From Thalassoglobus neptunius (lineage in GTDB: Bacteria > Planctomycetota > Planctomycetia > Planctomycetales > Planctomycetaceae): a stretch of DNA of 64,000 nt. The notes beneath the pieces are model-generated. The model ran no database searches, had not been told where the DNA came from, and saw only the letters and a program-made list of their open reading frames with translations. Below are positions 33,690-42,841 of the stretch, piece after piece. The DNA is taken from assembly GCF_007859735.1 (NCBI RefSeq), contig NZ_SIHI01000006.1, forward strand, positions 1-64,000. The letters run 5' to 3'. A program made the position numbers and the translations under genes. Within the stretch, counting starts at the first letter, position 1, and each line of letters starts with the position of its first letter.

Positions 33690-35126
33690 GTGAAAAACGT
33701 CCATGTTGCTGTCACTGGCATTGGCCTGGTGACTCCGCTCGGGGCCAATCGGGAGTCGACCTGGCAGGCGATCTTGGAGGGGGGACGTGCTGGCCGGTGG
33801 TTGGAGCAAGATTTTCTGAAAGACAGCGTTTCCGGAGGGACCGCTGCGTCGCCTGTGTTTTCGGAGATTGATTCCGCGAATTCGCATGCACGAACGGGCC
33901 GAACAGAAACGCAAGTTGTCCATGCGTGCGAACAGGATCGCGCAACGTCGACAACGAAGAGGTTCGCAGGATTCGGGGCTCCTGTGACAGCCGATTGCGG
34001 GGCTGCTTCTTCCCCGGTGCGAGCGACTCGATTCGCGATTCAGGCGGCGGAAGAAGCATTGCGACACGCGGGATTGTCGAGAGAAATTGTGGAGAAGAGC
34101 GGCTGTGTGATCGGGACAAGCAAACCGGATCTCCGGGCTTTCGACCAGTTTCTGCTCCACCAGCGATTGAATTCCCTATCTTGTTGCGAAGGTGACGGGA
34201 ACTCATTTCCAAATAATGTCGGCGACGGCACTGATGTCGAAGGCGCTTCGCAATTCCAGAACGAGGAGCGGACTCGTCCTTCCATTTCGATCACAGATCT
34301 GTTTCCCAGTTCACCCGCCATGGCCGTTGCGCAGGAGTTCGGAATCAACGGAGGAGTCGTCTGTCCTGTTGCTGCCTGTGCAACGGGGCTCTTGTCGATC
34401 ATTCAAGCGGCACAATGGATTCAACGCGGTGAGTTTTCGTGTGTCCTCGCCGGGAGCACAGACGCGTCGCTTCACCCCGGTCTGCTGGGGTCGTATCGAC
34501 GGCTGGGAGTCATGGCTCGTGCCGAGGATGATCCGGCCGGAGCGTGTCGCCCTTTCGACAGTCAACGTTGCGGATTTATGGTTGGAGAAGGGGCGGCTGT
34601 GGTCGTTCTTGAGGAGTGGGAATCAGCGGAAAAGCGGGGAGCGAAGCCTCTCGCCGAGTGGATTGGGGGACAGACTGGCTCGGATCCCTGGGGCATCACC
34701 AACGTCGACACATCCGGGGAAGAACTGGGCAGCGTCATCCGCAGACTTCTCAAAGAACACTCCGTCCGCGCCGAGGAAGTCGGTTCGATCTGTTATCACG
34801 GGACAGCCACACGGTTCAACGATCTCTGTGAGTCACGTGCGGTTCGCAAAGTTTTCGGCGGCCAAGCTCAATTGCCGGTTGGCTTTGGAGTTAAAGGGAG
34901 TATCGGCCATCTGATGGGAGCAGCGGGAGCGGTTGAGACTGCACTCAGTCTTTTGTCGCTGCGAGACGGTCGCTTGCCCCCGACAGCGAATCTCGAATCT
35001 ATTGATCCAGAATGTGGTATTCCATTGACGATGTCGACAGCAATGGCGCTGCCTCCCGGACTACTCCTCAAAACTTCTCTCGGATTTGGCGGACATTTGG
35101 GCGCAGGGTTGCTAAAACGCATTTAG
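33690..35126 (+). CDS. Beta-ketoacyl synthase (FabF/KAS II-like)
   Basis: About 478 residues with a complete ketosynthase site: Cys in PVAACATGLLS, His in YHGTATRFNDL, and Lys/His in VKGSIGHLMGAAGAVE. The start NVHVAVTGIGLVTPLG is FabF-like. It condenses acyl chains with malonyl-ACP. It is about 65 residues longer than housekeeping FabF, with extra sequence between residues 50 and 200, and the C-terminal motif reads SLGFGGHLGAG rather than NSFGFGGHN. No ACP, KR or other fab gene is adjacent, suggesting a specialised pathway. GTG at 33690 (GGGG nine bases upstream) is preferred over GTG at 33681. Confidence 0.87.
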   Translation: MKNVHVAVTGIGLVTPLGANRESTWQAILEGGRAGRWLEQDFLKDSVSGGTAASPVFSEIDSANSHARTGRTETQVVHACEQDRATSTTKRFAGFGAPVTADCGAASSPVRATRFAIQAAEEALRHAGLSREIVEKSGCVIGTSKPDLRAFDQFLLHQRLNSLSCCEGDGNSFPNNVGDGTDVEGASQFQNEERTRPSISITDLFPSSPAMAVAQEFGINGGVVCPVAACATGLLSIIQAAQWIQRGEFSCVLAGSTDASLHPGLLGSYRRLGVMARAEDDPAGACRPFDSQRCGFMVGEGAAVVVLEEWESAEKRGAKPLAEWIGGQTGSDPWGITNVDTSGEELGSVIRRLLKEHSVRAEEVGSICYHGTATRFNDLCESRAVRKVFGGQAQLPVGFGVKGSIGHLMGAAGAVETALSLLSLRDGRLPPTANLESIDPECGIPLTMSTAMALPPGLLLKTSLGFGGHLGAGLLKRI

Positions 35127-35208
35127 AGAATTCTCGTGGCGAATTTGAAGCGATTCGTGCGAACGCCGGGCTGATTGACTGAATCACACAACTTTTGAAG
35201 ACAAACTT

Positions 35209-36594
35209 GTGAAGTACGACACTCTCATTATTGGTGCCGGAATGTCCGGTCTGGCTGCCGGAATTCGGCTTGCATATTACGACAAGTCCGTCTGCATCCT
35301 CGAGAGGCACACGACGATTGGCGGTCTGAATTCCTTCTACCGGCTGAGAGGACGGAATTACGATGTCGGGCTGCATGCTGTCACCAACTATGCTGCGCCC
35401 GGAACCCGAACCGGTCCACTGGCGAAGTTGCTCAAGCAGCTGCGTCTTCGATGGGACGATTTCGACCTGTCCCCGCAGAACGGATCCTCGGTCGTCTTTC
35501 CCGGACACAAGTTGTGGTTCGACAACGATTACGATCAGTTTCTGAATGCGGTCTGTGATGAGTTTCCGAAACAGGCAGCACAGTTTCGAGAACTTGTGCA
35601 GCGGATCGAGGAATTCGATGAGTTGAACCTCAGTCAGAAACCAATTTCCGCCCGGAAGGTCCTGAATGAGCATCTCACTGATCCGCTGTTGATTGACATG
35701 CTGTTCTGTCCGCTCATGTTTTACGGCTCCGCACTGCCGCATGATATGGATTTCAATCAGTTCGTGATCATGTTCAAGAGCATCTTTCGAGAAGGGTTCG
35801 GACGCCCGTATGATGGGGTTCGGAGGATCTTGAAGACGCTCACACGTCACTTCAAATCGCTGGGCGGTGAACTCAAGCTTCGCCAGGGTGTGAAGGAAGT
35901 CGTCATCGATGGAGACCGCGCGGTCGGAGTCATCACCGATGACGGAACAGAATACGAAGCGGACACGATTCTTTCTTCGGCCGGTGTGGCGGAGACTTAC
36001 GAACTGTGCGGGAAGACACATCCCGAACTGACCGCGGACGCGGGCGAAGTTTCATTCAACGAAGCGATCTACGTGCTCGACTGTCAGCCTCGCGATTTGG
36101 GACACGATGAAACCATTGTCTTCTACAACAACGAAGACGAATTTCATTACGAACCCCCAGTCGAACCGTGCGATCTCCGAAGCGGAATTATCTGTTCTCC
36201 TAACAACTTTGTGTACGAGGACGGCGAGCAACTTAAAGACGGATTCATTCGGATGACCGCTCTCGCGAATCCAGACTACTGGTGCTCTGTGGAGGAAGAA
36301 GAATATGTGACTGCGAAGAAAGAGTGGGCTGATCGAATGGTGGAGTCAGCGCTGACACACATTCCGGATTTTCGCGACCACGTTGTCGATGTCGACATAT
36401 TCACACCTCGCACAATCAAGCGATTTACGGGTCATGCTCGCGGGGCGGTTTACGGAGCACCGGTGAAAGTTCTCGATGGAGTGACACCCGTCGAAAATCT
36501 GTATCTTTGCGGAACTGATCAAGGATTCCTGGGGATCATCGGATCCATGTTGTCGGGAATCACGATGGCGAACAATCATCTCTTGATGCGGTGA
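35209..36594 (+). CDS. Phytoene-desaturase-like FAD oxidoreductase (CrtI type)
   Basis: A 461-residue flavoprotein. [20 protein letters not shown] is the FAD dinucleotide motif, followed by [29 protein letters not shown], as in CrtI and retinol-saturase relatives. The C-terminal FAD motif is [24 protein letters not shown]. Such enzymes desaturate, saturate or isomerise polyene or long acyl chains. No carotenoid genes (crtB, crtE) are nearby. It follows the ketosynthase by 82 bases on the same strand, so a lipid or polyene substrate is suggested by context. Start is GTG at 35209. Confidence 0.87.
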   Translation: MKYDTLIIGAGMSGLAAGIRLAYYDKSVCILERHTTIGGLNSFYRLRGRNYDVGLHAVTNYAAPGTRTGPLAKLLKQLRLRWDDFDLSPQNGSSVVFPGHKLWFDNDYDQFLNAVCDEFPKQAAQFRELVQRIEEFDELNLSQKPISARKVLNEHLTDPLLIDMLFCPLMFYGSALPHDMDFNQFVIMFKSIFREGFGRPYDGVRRILKTLTRHFKSLGGELKLRQGVKEVVIDGDRAVGVITDDGTEYEADTILSSAGVAETYELCGKTHPELTADAGEVSFNEAIYVLDCQPRDLGHDETIVFYNNEDEFHYEPPVEPCDLRSGIICSPNNFVYEDGEQLKDGFIRMTALANPDYWCSVEEEEYVTAKKEWADRMVESALTHIPDFRDHVVDVDIFTPRTIKRFTGHARGAVYGAPVKVLDGVTPVENLYLCGTDQGFLGIIGSMLSGITMANNHLLMR

Positions 36595-36682
36595 TAAGAC
36601 TCCCTCCTTTGAGCGACGGAATCGATTCGATACACTCGACCACGAAATTTCTCTTACGATCCCACCCCAATTGAGTTCGCGA

Positions 36683-37759
36683 ATGAATTCGACTCCTCCC
36701 AATTCCTCCTCGACTGAACAACCGCAGTCAACCGAGACGACAGCGATGGAAGAACGGGCCATCCGCGGATTGGCGTCTGCATATTCGCGACTCCGTGAGG
36801 AGATTGGAAAAGTCATCATCGGTCAGGATGATGTGATTGACCAACTTCTCATTGCCTTATTCAGTCGGGGGCACTGTCTTCTCGTCGGTGTTCCGGGACT
36901 GGCGAAAACATTGCTCGTCAGTACGGTCGCACAAATTCTCCAGCTTTCGTTTCGAAGAATTCAGTTCACGCCGGACCTTATGCCGTCCGACATTACAGGC
37001 ACCGATGTGCTTCAGGATGATCCTGAAACCGGTCACCGTGCTTTTCAATTTATGCAGGGGCCGATTTTCACGCACGTGCTTCTGGCGGACGAAATCAATC
37101 GGACACCTCCGAAAACACAGGCGGCCCTTCTGGAAGCAATGCAGGAACGGCATGTCACAGTTGGCTCGAACACGTATCGGCTTCCGTCTCCCTTCTTCGT
37201 CCTGGCGACACAAAACCCGATCGAGCAGGAAGGAACCTATCCACTTCCGGAAGCACAACTCGATCGATTTATGTTCAACGTGAGAGTGGAATACCCGACA
37301 GCTGCCGAGGAATTGCGAATTCTCAAGCAGACGACAGGAGGCCACGAACCGGAATTGAAACCCGCGTTGACCGGTGCCCAGATTCTGGCACTACAGGAAG
37401 TTGTTCGAAAAGTGCCGGTTGCCGAGCATGTCTTCATCTATGCCCGAGATCTTGTCCGGGCTTCGCGACCGAATGAAGACTCCGCTCCGGATTTTGTGAA
37501 AAAGTTCCTTTCGTGGGGAGCCGGTCCGAGAGCAGGGCAGTACCTGATCCTCGGAGCGAAGGCGAGAGCCATCCTCGAAGGACGTTTTCACGTGACAACT
37601 GAAGATGTGAAAACCGTGGCGATTCCCGTGTTGCGACACCGAATTCTGACGACGTTTCAGGCGGACAGCGAGGGAATTTCACCAGATGATGTGATCCAGA
37701 AGCTGTTGGAATCCGTTCCCGTTGCCATTCAGGAGCGCGCAAGTCAGCTCAAAAAGTGA
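36683..37759 (+). CDS. MoxR-type AAA+ ATPase
   Basis: A 358-residue AAA+ ATPase of the MoxR family. It has [20 protein letters not shown], Walker A GVPGLAKT, Walker [23 protein letters not shown], sensor [22 protein letters not shown] and the lid domain near [11 protein letters not shown]. MoxR proteins act as chaperones, usually with adjacent DUF58 and vWA proteins. Those partners do not follow here; a sigma factor gene does. The vWA protein at 24867 is a possible distant partner (inference). ATG at 36683 is chosen over the TTG at 36671. Confidence 0.93.
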   Translation: MNSTPPNSSSTEQPQSTETTAMEERAIRGLASAYSRLREEIGKVIIGQDDVIDQLLIALFSRGHCLLVGVPGLAKTLLVSTVAQILQLSFRRIQFTPDLMPSDITGTDVLQDDPETGHRAFQFMQGPIFTHVLLADEINRTPPKTQAALLEAMQERHVTVGSNTYRLPSPFFVLATQNPIEQEGTYPLPEAQLDRFMFNVRVEYPTAAEELRILKQTTGGHEPELKPALTGAQILALQEVVRKVPVAEHVFIYARDLVRASRPNEDSAPDFVKKFLSWGAGPRAGQYLILGAKARAILEGRFHVTTEDVKTVAIPVLRHRILTTFQADSEGISPDDVIQKLLESVPVAIQERASQLKK

Positions 37760-37905
37760 CATGTTCGAAGCCAATCGATTCTTTCTGTCGATGCGTCGGA
37801 ACATGAGATGCTGTTTTGGCGGAGTTCCTTCGTGAGTGTGCACGTTCGTGCGATTCGATTGCGACGTGTTCATAAAAAGATCAAATCCAATTGATTGGAT
37901 TGTCG

Positions 37906-38565
37906 ATGTCAGTCACTTCAAAAGAACGAGCACTCGTTCAGCGAATTCGCGCGGGCGATGAGTCCGCGTGGCAAGAGTGTATTTCGCTCTATGAGGGGCG
38001 GCTTCTGGCTTTCGTGAACAGTCGGATCGGCGATCGAGCCCTTGCAGAAGATGTCGTGCAGGAAACGTTTGTCGGATTTCTGACAGCACTTCCAAACTTC
38101 GATGAAACCAAGCGAATGGAATCGTTTCTATTTGCGATCGCTGCTCACAAGTTGACTGACGTGCTTCGCAAGAAAGGGCGGCGACCAACGCTTCCGCTTC
38201 ATTCAGGAAGTAGTTCCGGCGGCGACTACGAAGTTCAGGGGAACGCGCGAGTCGCTTCGAGTATTGCGCGGAGTGTCGAGCGCAAATCGGGAGAAGAAAA
38301 CGCCATCGCAGAATGCCTCGGAGAGTGGATCGACAAGTGGCAGTCATCCGGCGAGTTCGAACGACTCAAGTGCATTGAACTCCTGTTTGTGCGGGGGCTG
38401 TCCAACAAGGATGTCGCTGCTCAACTCAATATCACAGAGCAGGCCGTCGCCAACCACAAGTATTTCATCCTCTCAAAATTGAAAGATGCCGGCCTTCAGT
38501 ACAGCCGGGATGGTTTCGATCTCGACGAATTGAAGAACCCGTCGGATTCGGAAGAACCGTCTTAA
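37906..38565 (+). CDS. Sigma-70 family (ECF-like) RNA polymerase sigma factor
   Basis: A 219-residue sigma factor with region 2 (LAEDVVQETFVGFLTALPNFDE) and region 4 (RGLSNKDVAAQLNITEQAVANHKYFILSKL), a helix-turn-helix for the -35 element. A Ser/Gly-rich linker (SGSSSGGDY) joins them. No anti-sigma factor or FHA/kinase regulator is adjacent, so the signal is unknown. ATG at 37906 is used; the TTG at 37891 is the alternative. There is no strong ribosome site. Confidence 0.88.
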   Translation: MSVTSKERALVQRIRAGDESAWQECISLYEGRLLAFVNSRIGDRALAEDVVQETFVGFLTALPNFDETKRMESFLFAIAAHKLTDVLRKKGRRPTLPLHSGSSSGGDYEVQGNARVASSIARSVERKSGEENAIAECLGEWIDKWQSSGEFERLKCIELLFVRGLSNKDVAAQLNITEQAVANHKYFILSKLKDAGLQYSRDGFDLDELKNPSDSEEPS

Positions 38566-38632
38566 GAAGTCCCCTCTGAGAAGCTCATCTGTGCGAAATT
38601 CGTCGGAGTGAAACTCGTCTCAAGAGTTTCGG

Positions 38633-39127
38633 TTACGCGACGAAGGCCACATAGTAAAACCAGAGCCCGGTGACCGAAGTCATCACAATATCAATCACCG
38701 ATGCCCATCCCAGAACCTTGTGCAGGCGGCTGTGAGAGCCAGGCTTGGGATCTCCGGGAAATTTCTTCAAGGCCAGAAACAATGTTGTTGCCCAGAGAAA
38801 TGGAGTGCTGATGGCGAAGATCAAATGAAAATGCAGAACGCTGCGAGCGTACTGGTAGGCCTCTCCTGACAAGCGAGGAGAGTCAGGATCTTTGTTGACG
38901 ATGTTTTCCCATCCACCATGGATGATTTGAGTGTCAACTTCGAATGCGGTGACCGCGACCAGAAGCGTCAGCCCCAGGGCGATCTGCAAATTTCGATGAA
39001 GCCGAAATTTTTTCTGATACTTAACGACGTAAAGACTGTACAGCAGGACAGGTACGATTGCGACTAGTGCCGTCACAACGAAGTCCAGCATGAACGAAGC
39101 ATCGTGTCCAAGGAAACCGTTTTTCAT
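38633..39127 (-). CDS. DUF420-like four-helix membrane protein
   Basis: About 164 residues with four to five membrane helices. LHRNLQIALGLTLLVAVTAFEVD, then HFHLIFAISTPFLWATTLFLAL and SRLHKVLGWASVIDIVMTSVTGL, carry the spaced His residues seen in the DUF420 family (often near cytochrome oxidase genes). A role in haem or oxidase biogenesis is possible, but no oxidase genes are in the window. The ATG at 39127 is chosen because the product then starts just before the first helix; an upstream ATG at 39154 adds nine residues. Confidence 0.75.
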   Translation of the reverse strand: MKNGFLGHDASFMLDFVVTALVAIVPVLLYSLYVVKYQKKFRLHRNLQIALGLTLLVAVTAFEVDTQIIHGGWENIVNKDPDSPRLSGEAYQYARSVLHFHLIFAISTPFLWATTLFLALKKFPGDPKPGSHSRLHKVLGWASVIDIVMTSVTGLWFYYVAFVA

Positions 39128-39287
39128 GATGCACGCAGTATAGAGTCGATTCATGAAAACGCTTGGAACATGAACCTGTTTTGTGGAATGTGGGAATTCA
39201 GGTCATCAACTTGTTGAAACTGTAACGATTGCGCCTGCTCGATATCTGAAAGTCGAGTTGATCCGGTTCAATTCCGATATCGGAAAC

Positions 39288-39617
39288 ATGCAACTCAACA
39301 CCCAGCATCTCCTGGCAGAGCGTCCCGACTGGCAAGCAGTCCTAAAGCTCTATTTCGACCTTCTCGATGAAGTCAAAATCGAACGCGATTCGGAAGAGTC
39401 CGGACCGCGATGGGCTCGGCGGATTCCTCAAATCGAGAATATCGCCCCCGAGGTTCTCACGGAAATTCACGGTCAATTGATCGCCATGGACCTGCTGACT
39501 TTCCAGCTTGAAGACAAAGACGATGGGCTGATGTACCGGATTACCCGCGAAGGACGCCGTGCTCTGCTCGCCGTTGAAAAACTGAGCAACGAATCCGAGA
39601 GCGAACTGGCTGCCTGA
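39288..39617 (+). CDS. Conserved hypothetical protein, 109 residues
   Basis: From ATG 39288 the product is soluble, acidic and rich in Leu and Glu, with a possible helical start (HLLAERPDWQAVLKLYFDLLDEV) and a winged-helix-like end (GLMYRITREGRRALLAVEKL). I do not recognise a family. Codon use resembles neighbouring genes. The upstream extension to 39183 is probably not translated. It converges with coaD. Confidence 0.6.
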   Translation: MQLNTQHLLAERPDWQAVLKLYFDLLDEVKIERDSEESGPRWARRIPQIENIAPEVLTEIHGQLIAMDLLTFQLEDKDDGLMYRITREGRRALLAVEKLSNESESELAA

Positions 39618-39728
39618 ATTGATCAGCGTCGTTTGATGTGTAATGCGGCTCGCTCGACGGATTCTCAATCGTCGACAGGTTGGCAAATTCCGTCGGAGGG
39701 TCGAACCATCACTCTATTCGACTCCCGA

Positions 39729-40241
39729 TCATTGCTGGCGGACACGTTCGAGGAGCGGTTGAATGACCGGAACCGGCACGAATTTCCGCAACTGCTCTGA
39801 ACTGGTGTTCTGTCCCATCGTCGCGATTTGCTTGATGAGCGTGCTGGAGATATGTGAATAAGCTTCCGCCGCCATCAGAAACACCGTTTCGAGCTCAGGG
39901 GCAATAGTGTGGTTGGCTAGGGCCATTGTGAACTCCAACTCTGTATCGGAGACGGTCCGCACACCCCGGACCATGACTGATGCTCCGCATTCGTGAGCAA
40001 AATCGACAGTCAGCCCCGTGAAACATTCCACCCGGACGTTCGGAACGTGGGCAAAAATCTCTTCCATGAACTGCTTACGTTCCTCCGCTGAGAAGAGCGG
40101 GTGTTTATCGGGATTGATACCGATTCCCACAATGACCTCGTCAAAGAGCTTCGCGCTCCGGAGGACAATGTCTTCATGCCCCAGCGTGACGGGATCGAAT
40201 GTTCCAGCATAGATCGCTGTCCGTTGTCGCTTCGCGGACAT
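39729..40241 (-). CDS. coaD: Phosphopantetheine adenylyltransferase CoaD
   Basis: A 170-residue nucleotidyltransferase with AIYAGTFDPVTLGHEDIVLRSA (the TLGH form of the T/HxGH motif), GLTVDFAHECGASVMVRGVRTVSDTELEF and EAYSHISSTLIKQIATMG. It makes dephospho-CoA from 4'-phosphopantetheine and ATP, the fourth step of CoA synthesis. The length is standard (about 160-170). GAGG lies six bases before the ATG. It is upstream of the ThuA-like gene's 3' end, both on the minus strand in the order ThuA then coaD. Confidence 0.96.
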   Translation of the reverse strand: MSAKRQRTAIYAGTFDPVTLGHEDIVLRSAKLFDEVIVGIGINPDKHPLFSAEERKQFMEEIFAHVPNVRVECFTGLTVDFAHECGASVMVRGVRTVSDTELEFTMALANHTIAPELETVFLMAAEAYSHISSTLIKQIATMGQNTSSEQLRKFVPVPVIQPLLERVRQQ

Positions 40242-40336
40242 GACTTACCTCAGGAGACGAAGATCATTGAACAGACACTGCAGGAATTCCGGATCGGCAC
40301 ACGTGCAGGCGAGTGCAGAGACACCTTGAAGTTGGT

Positions 40337-41227
40337 CTATTTCTGCTTCTGCTTCCGGAATTGACCCGCTTCGAAGTCGCGTTTGGCTTTGGCTTCTTGT
40401 GCCTGAGACAGTTCCGGGTTGGGAGTGGCGTCAACTTCGATATCACCTTTGATCCAACGAATTGCTGAGAGGATGGAATCGAGATACTCCTGCCGTGTCC
40501 AGGTGTCTTCGCGGTGCCCGAGATTGTTGACGTAAACTTTTCCGTCTCCGTAGTTCTTGATCCAGCAGACCGGAACATGGTAGCCGTACTGCGTGTTCAC
40601 CGCAGATTTCGTCGGACTCTTGGAGTAGTCGAGACTCATCAGGACACGCACCTTTTCCGGCTGCCAGTGCCGGTACATATAGATTTCTTCCTGCTGAGTG
40701 TGTTCCGGGCCAAAGGGAGCCACGAGTGGATTCTCGGGCTCATGATTGGTCAGTGTAACCTGCGTTCCCGCTGTCCAGGGGTGATGAATAAACGTCCCGC
40801 CAATCATGTCCCAGTATCGCTCTTCTTCGCGAAACGTATCTGTGGCCGAATGGAAACCGAGCACGCCGTGACCTTCTTCGGGAAGCCATTCCGTGAAGAA
40901 ATAATTCATGGCCTCTTCGCTGATCGGCAGGTCTCCGGATGTGTAGAACGCGACGATGTCGTAGTTCTTGAGGTTCTCGGGAGTGAAGTCCGCTTCACAG
41001 TCCTGAGTACAGTCAATCCGGAATTCCTTCGACTGCTGAGCAAGTTGAGTCATCGCGATTTCCGCCGGCGCAAGTTCTTCAACTCTGCGCACGGATCCAT
41101 GAACGAACCCTTTGCTCTGAGTTACGAACAGCACTCGAACAGGTGGGGAATTCTGCTCGGCCATCAATGCACCTGGCAATGCAGCCAGCAGCAGAAACAG
41201 AATGAAGCGAACGATTCGGGACGGCAT
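40337..41227 (-). CDS. Secreted ThuA-like protein (trehalose utilisation family)
   Basis: From the ATG at 41227 the product is about 296 residues with a signal peptide (IVRFILFLLLAALPGALMAEQ). The ThuA/class-I amidotransferase-like fold shows in VRVLFVTQSKGFVHG, NYDIVAFYTSGDLP, HGVLGFHSATDTF and GKVYVNNLGHREDTW. ThuA proteins are linked to sugar (trehalose) catabolism; in planctomycetes many exported copies occur, often with sugar dehydrogenases. AAGG lies ten bases upstream. The frame to 41314 adds residues before the signal peptide and is rejected. Confidence 0.85.
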   Translation of the reverse strand: MPSRIVRFILFLLLAALPGALMAEQNSPPVRVLFVTQSKGFVHGSVRRVEELAPAEIAMTQLAQQSKEFRIDCTQDCEADFTPENLKNYDIVAFYTSGDLPISEEAMNYFFTEWLPEEGHGVLGFHSATDTFREEERYWDMIGGTFIHHPWTAGTQVTLTNHEPENPLVAPFGPEHTQQEEIYMYRHWQPEKVRVLMSLDYSKSPTKSAVNTQYGYHVPVCWIKNYGDGKVYVNNLGHREDTWTRQEYLDSILSAIRWIKGDIEVDATPNPELSQAQEAKAKRDFEAGQFRKQKQK

Positions 41228-41410
41228 TTGGCAGGAACCTTTCGGTGATGAATGAGTTACCGCTGGACGAGCGACTGGAGGATGAACGGTGTTGTCAGGC
41301 TGAAGCATCTTCATTTCGAGTTGGTGGCGATTCCCGCGAGCATCATCTCCTCCGACCAGCGGGAAAGACCTCCCTTCAACCTTGCCTCTGACAACTTCTG
41401 ATTGAACTAA

Positions 41411-42457
41411 TCAAAGTTGAGTCAAATAGGCTGTCAACAGTTGAGGGTAAGATTCAAGGTCTGTCTTGTGAGACATTTCTGTGACCGTATGGATGTACTT
41501 CACGGGGCACGCGAAAACAGCTGTTCGCACACCGGAACGCGACTTCTGAATCATGGCTCCATCTTGTCCCCCGCGCGGGAGGATTCCTCGTTGGCACGGG
41601 ATGTTGTTCGCTTCGGCGATCGCTTCGAGTTCTTCAAGAAGTTTCAAGTCGGCAATTGTCGAGGAGTCCATAATCTTCAGGCAGACACCATCGCCCGGAA
41701 TCGTGATGTGTTGTTCTTCGGGAACACCGGGAAGTTTGCAACTTAGAGTGGTGTCGCACGAGAGGCCGATATCGGGCTGAATGCCATAGGCAGCTGGCAT
41801 CGCGCCTCGAAGTCCCACTTCTTCCTGAACGGTCCAGGCAGCATGGATTTCACAATCGTGATGCTCAAGGGCTTCGATCGCCCGGATCACGGCCCAGCAT
41901 CCAACGCGATTGTCCAGGCATTGAGAAACAACACTTTCGCCGACATCCGAGAAAGGCCCGTCGAGGACAACCATGTCTCCGATTTTGACCTGCTTTTTCA
42001 CTTGCTCGCCATCAAGAGACAAGTCGATGAAGAACTCCGTGATCTCGGGAACGTTCTTCTTCTCTTCCGCACTGGCGATGTGAACAGGCTTCCCAGCGGG
42101 ATTCATCACGCCCGGCAAGTCGCCGTTCGAAGTGCAAACACGCACCCGACGTGCGAAGAGGTTACGGGTGTCGAATCCCCCGACAGGATTGACTCGCAGG
42201 TAACCTTCGGAACTGACGTGTGAAACCAGAAAGCCAATCTGATCCATGTGGGCTGCAAGCATGACTTTCACTGGCTTTTCGGCAGGAGATCCGCTTTTTG
42301 GGCGGGGACGACGGACTGCGATGAGGGAACCCATCGCGTCTGTGCGAATCTCGTCAAACAGGTTTTTCTCCGTAATTACCTCGCGAATCACCTCACGGAT
42401 TCGATCTTCCCGGCCAGGAACAGAAGGTGTTTGAGTCAGTTTTTGCAACAGTTCCAT
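41411..42457 (-). CDS. M42 family aminopeptidase
   Basis: A 348-residue di-zinc peptidase. Ligands are visible in order: MLAAHMDQIGF, SQCLDNRVGCWA, WTVQEEVGLRGA (catalytic and metal Glu), SCDTT, and KYIHTVTEMSHKTD near the end. M42 enzymes (glutamyl aminopeptidase/TET type) trim peptides in the cytoplasm and form large oligomers. There is no signal peptide. GGAAAGA precedes the ATG by about eight bases. It is a stand-alone gene on the minus strand. Confidence 0.94.
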   Translation of the reverse strand: MELLQKLTQTPSVPGREDRIREVIREVITEKNLFDEIRTDAMGSLIAVRRPRPKSGSPAEKPVKVMLAAHMDQIGFLVSHVSSEGYLRVNPVGGFDTRNLFARRVRVCTSNGDLPGVMNPAGKPVHIASAEEKKNVPEITEFFIDLSLDGEQVKKQVKIGDMVVLDGPFSDVGESVVSQCLDNRVGCWAVIRAIEALEHHDCEIHAAWTVQEEVGLRGAMPAAYGIQPDIGLSCDTTLSCKLPGVPEEQHITIPGDGVCLKIMDSSTIADLKLLEELEAIAEANNIPCQRGILPRGGQDGAMIQKSRSGVRTAVFACPVKYIHTVTEMSHKTDLESYPQLLTAYLTQL

Positions 42458-42841
42458 TGCGAAATCTTTCCAGTGAATTGTCGAAGTCAGTCCAGTTCAA
42501 GCTCTGAATGAGATTCGTCGTCGATTCGTCAGCATGAATTCATTTTCGAAATGTACTGTACCGTCGACGCATTGTGTACCAGACCACCGGCAGGCATCAC
42601 TTTGTCGCAGCATTTTTCGGGTCCGTCTGACGTTTCTTTCCGGTCATTCTAACTCTTGGAGAAGAAAGCTGAGGGTTCGATCAACAATCAAATCGCACGT
42701 GATCTCATCAGTCCACAGTGATCGAAATGTCAGCGATGATCGTGTGTGCGAGAGAGTGTCAGCATAAAAAAGAGCGAGGCTGCGAACAGGCAGCCTCGCT
42801 CTCGTTTCATCGTTTATCTCAGGAAGCGTTCTCCGGAGAAG
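42458..42841. other. Intergenic region with a terminator
   Basis: Holds the terminator of the downstream-oriented Gfo/Idh/MocA gene (42764-42802) and, nearer 42458, the promoter region of the M42 gene. No gene is seen. Confidence 0.6.
42764..42802 (-). terminator. Rho-independent terminator of the Gfo/Idh/MocA gene
   Basis: On the minus strand a perfect 12-bp stem GAGCGAGGCTGC / GCAGCCTCGCTC (42772-42783 and 42790-42801) with a 6-base loop runs into TTTTTT (complement of 42766-42771). It lies 40 bases after the stop codon at 42842. Confidence 0.93.
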
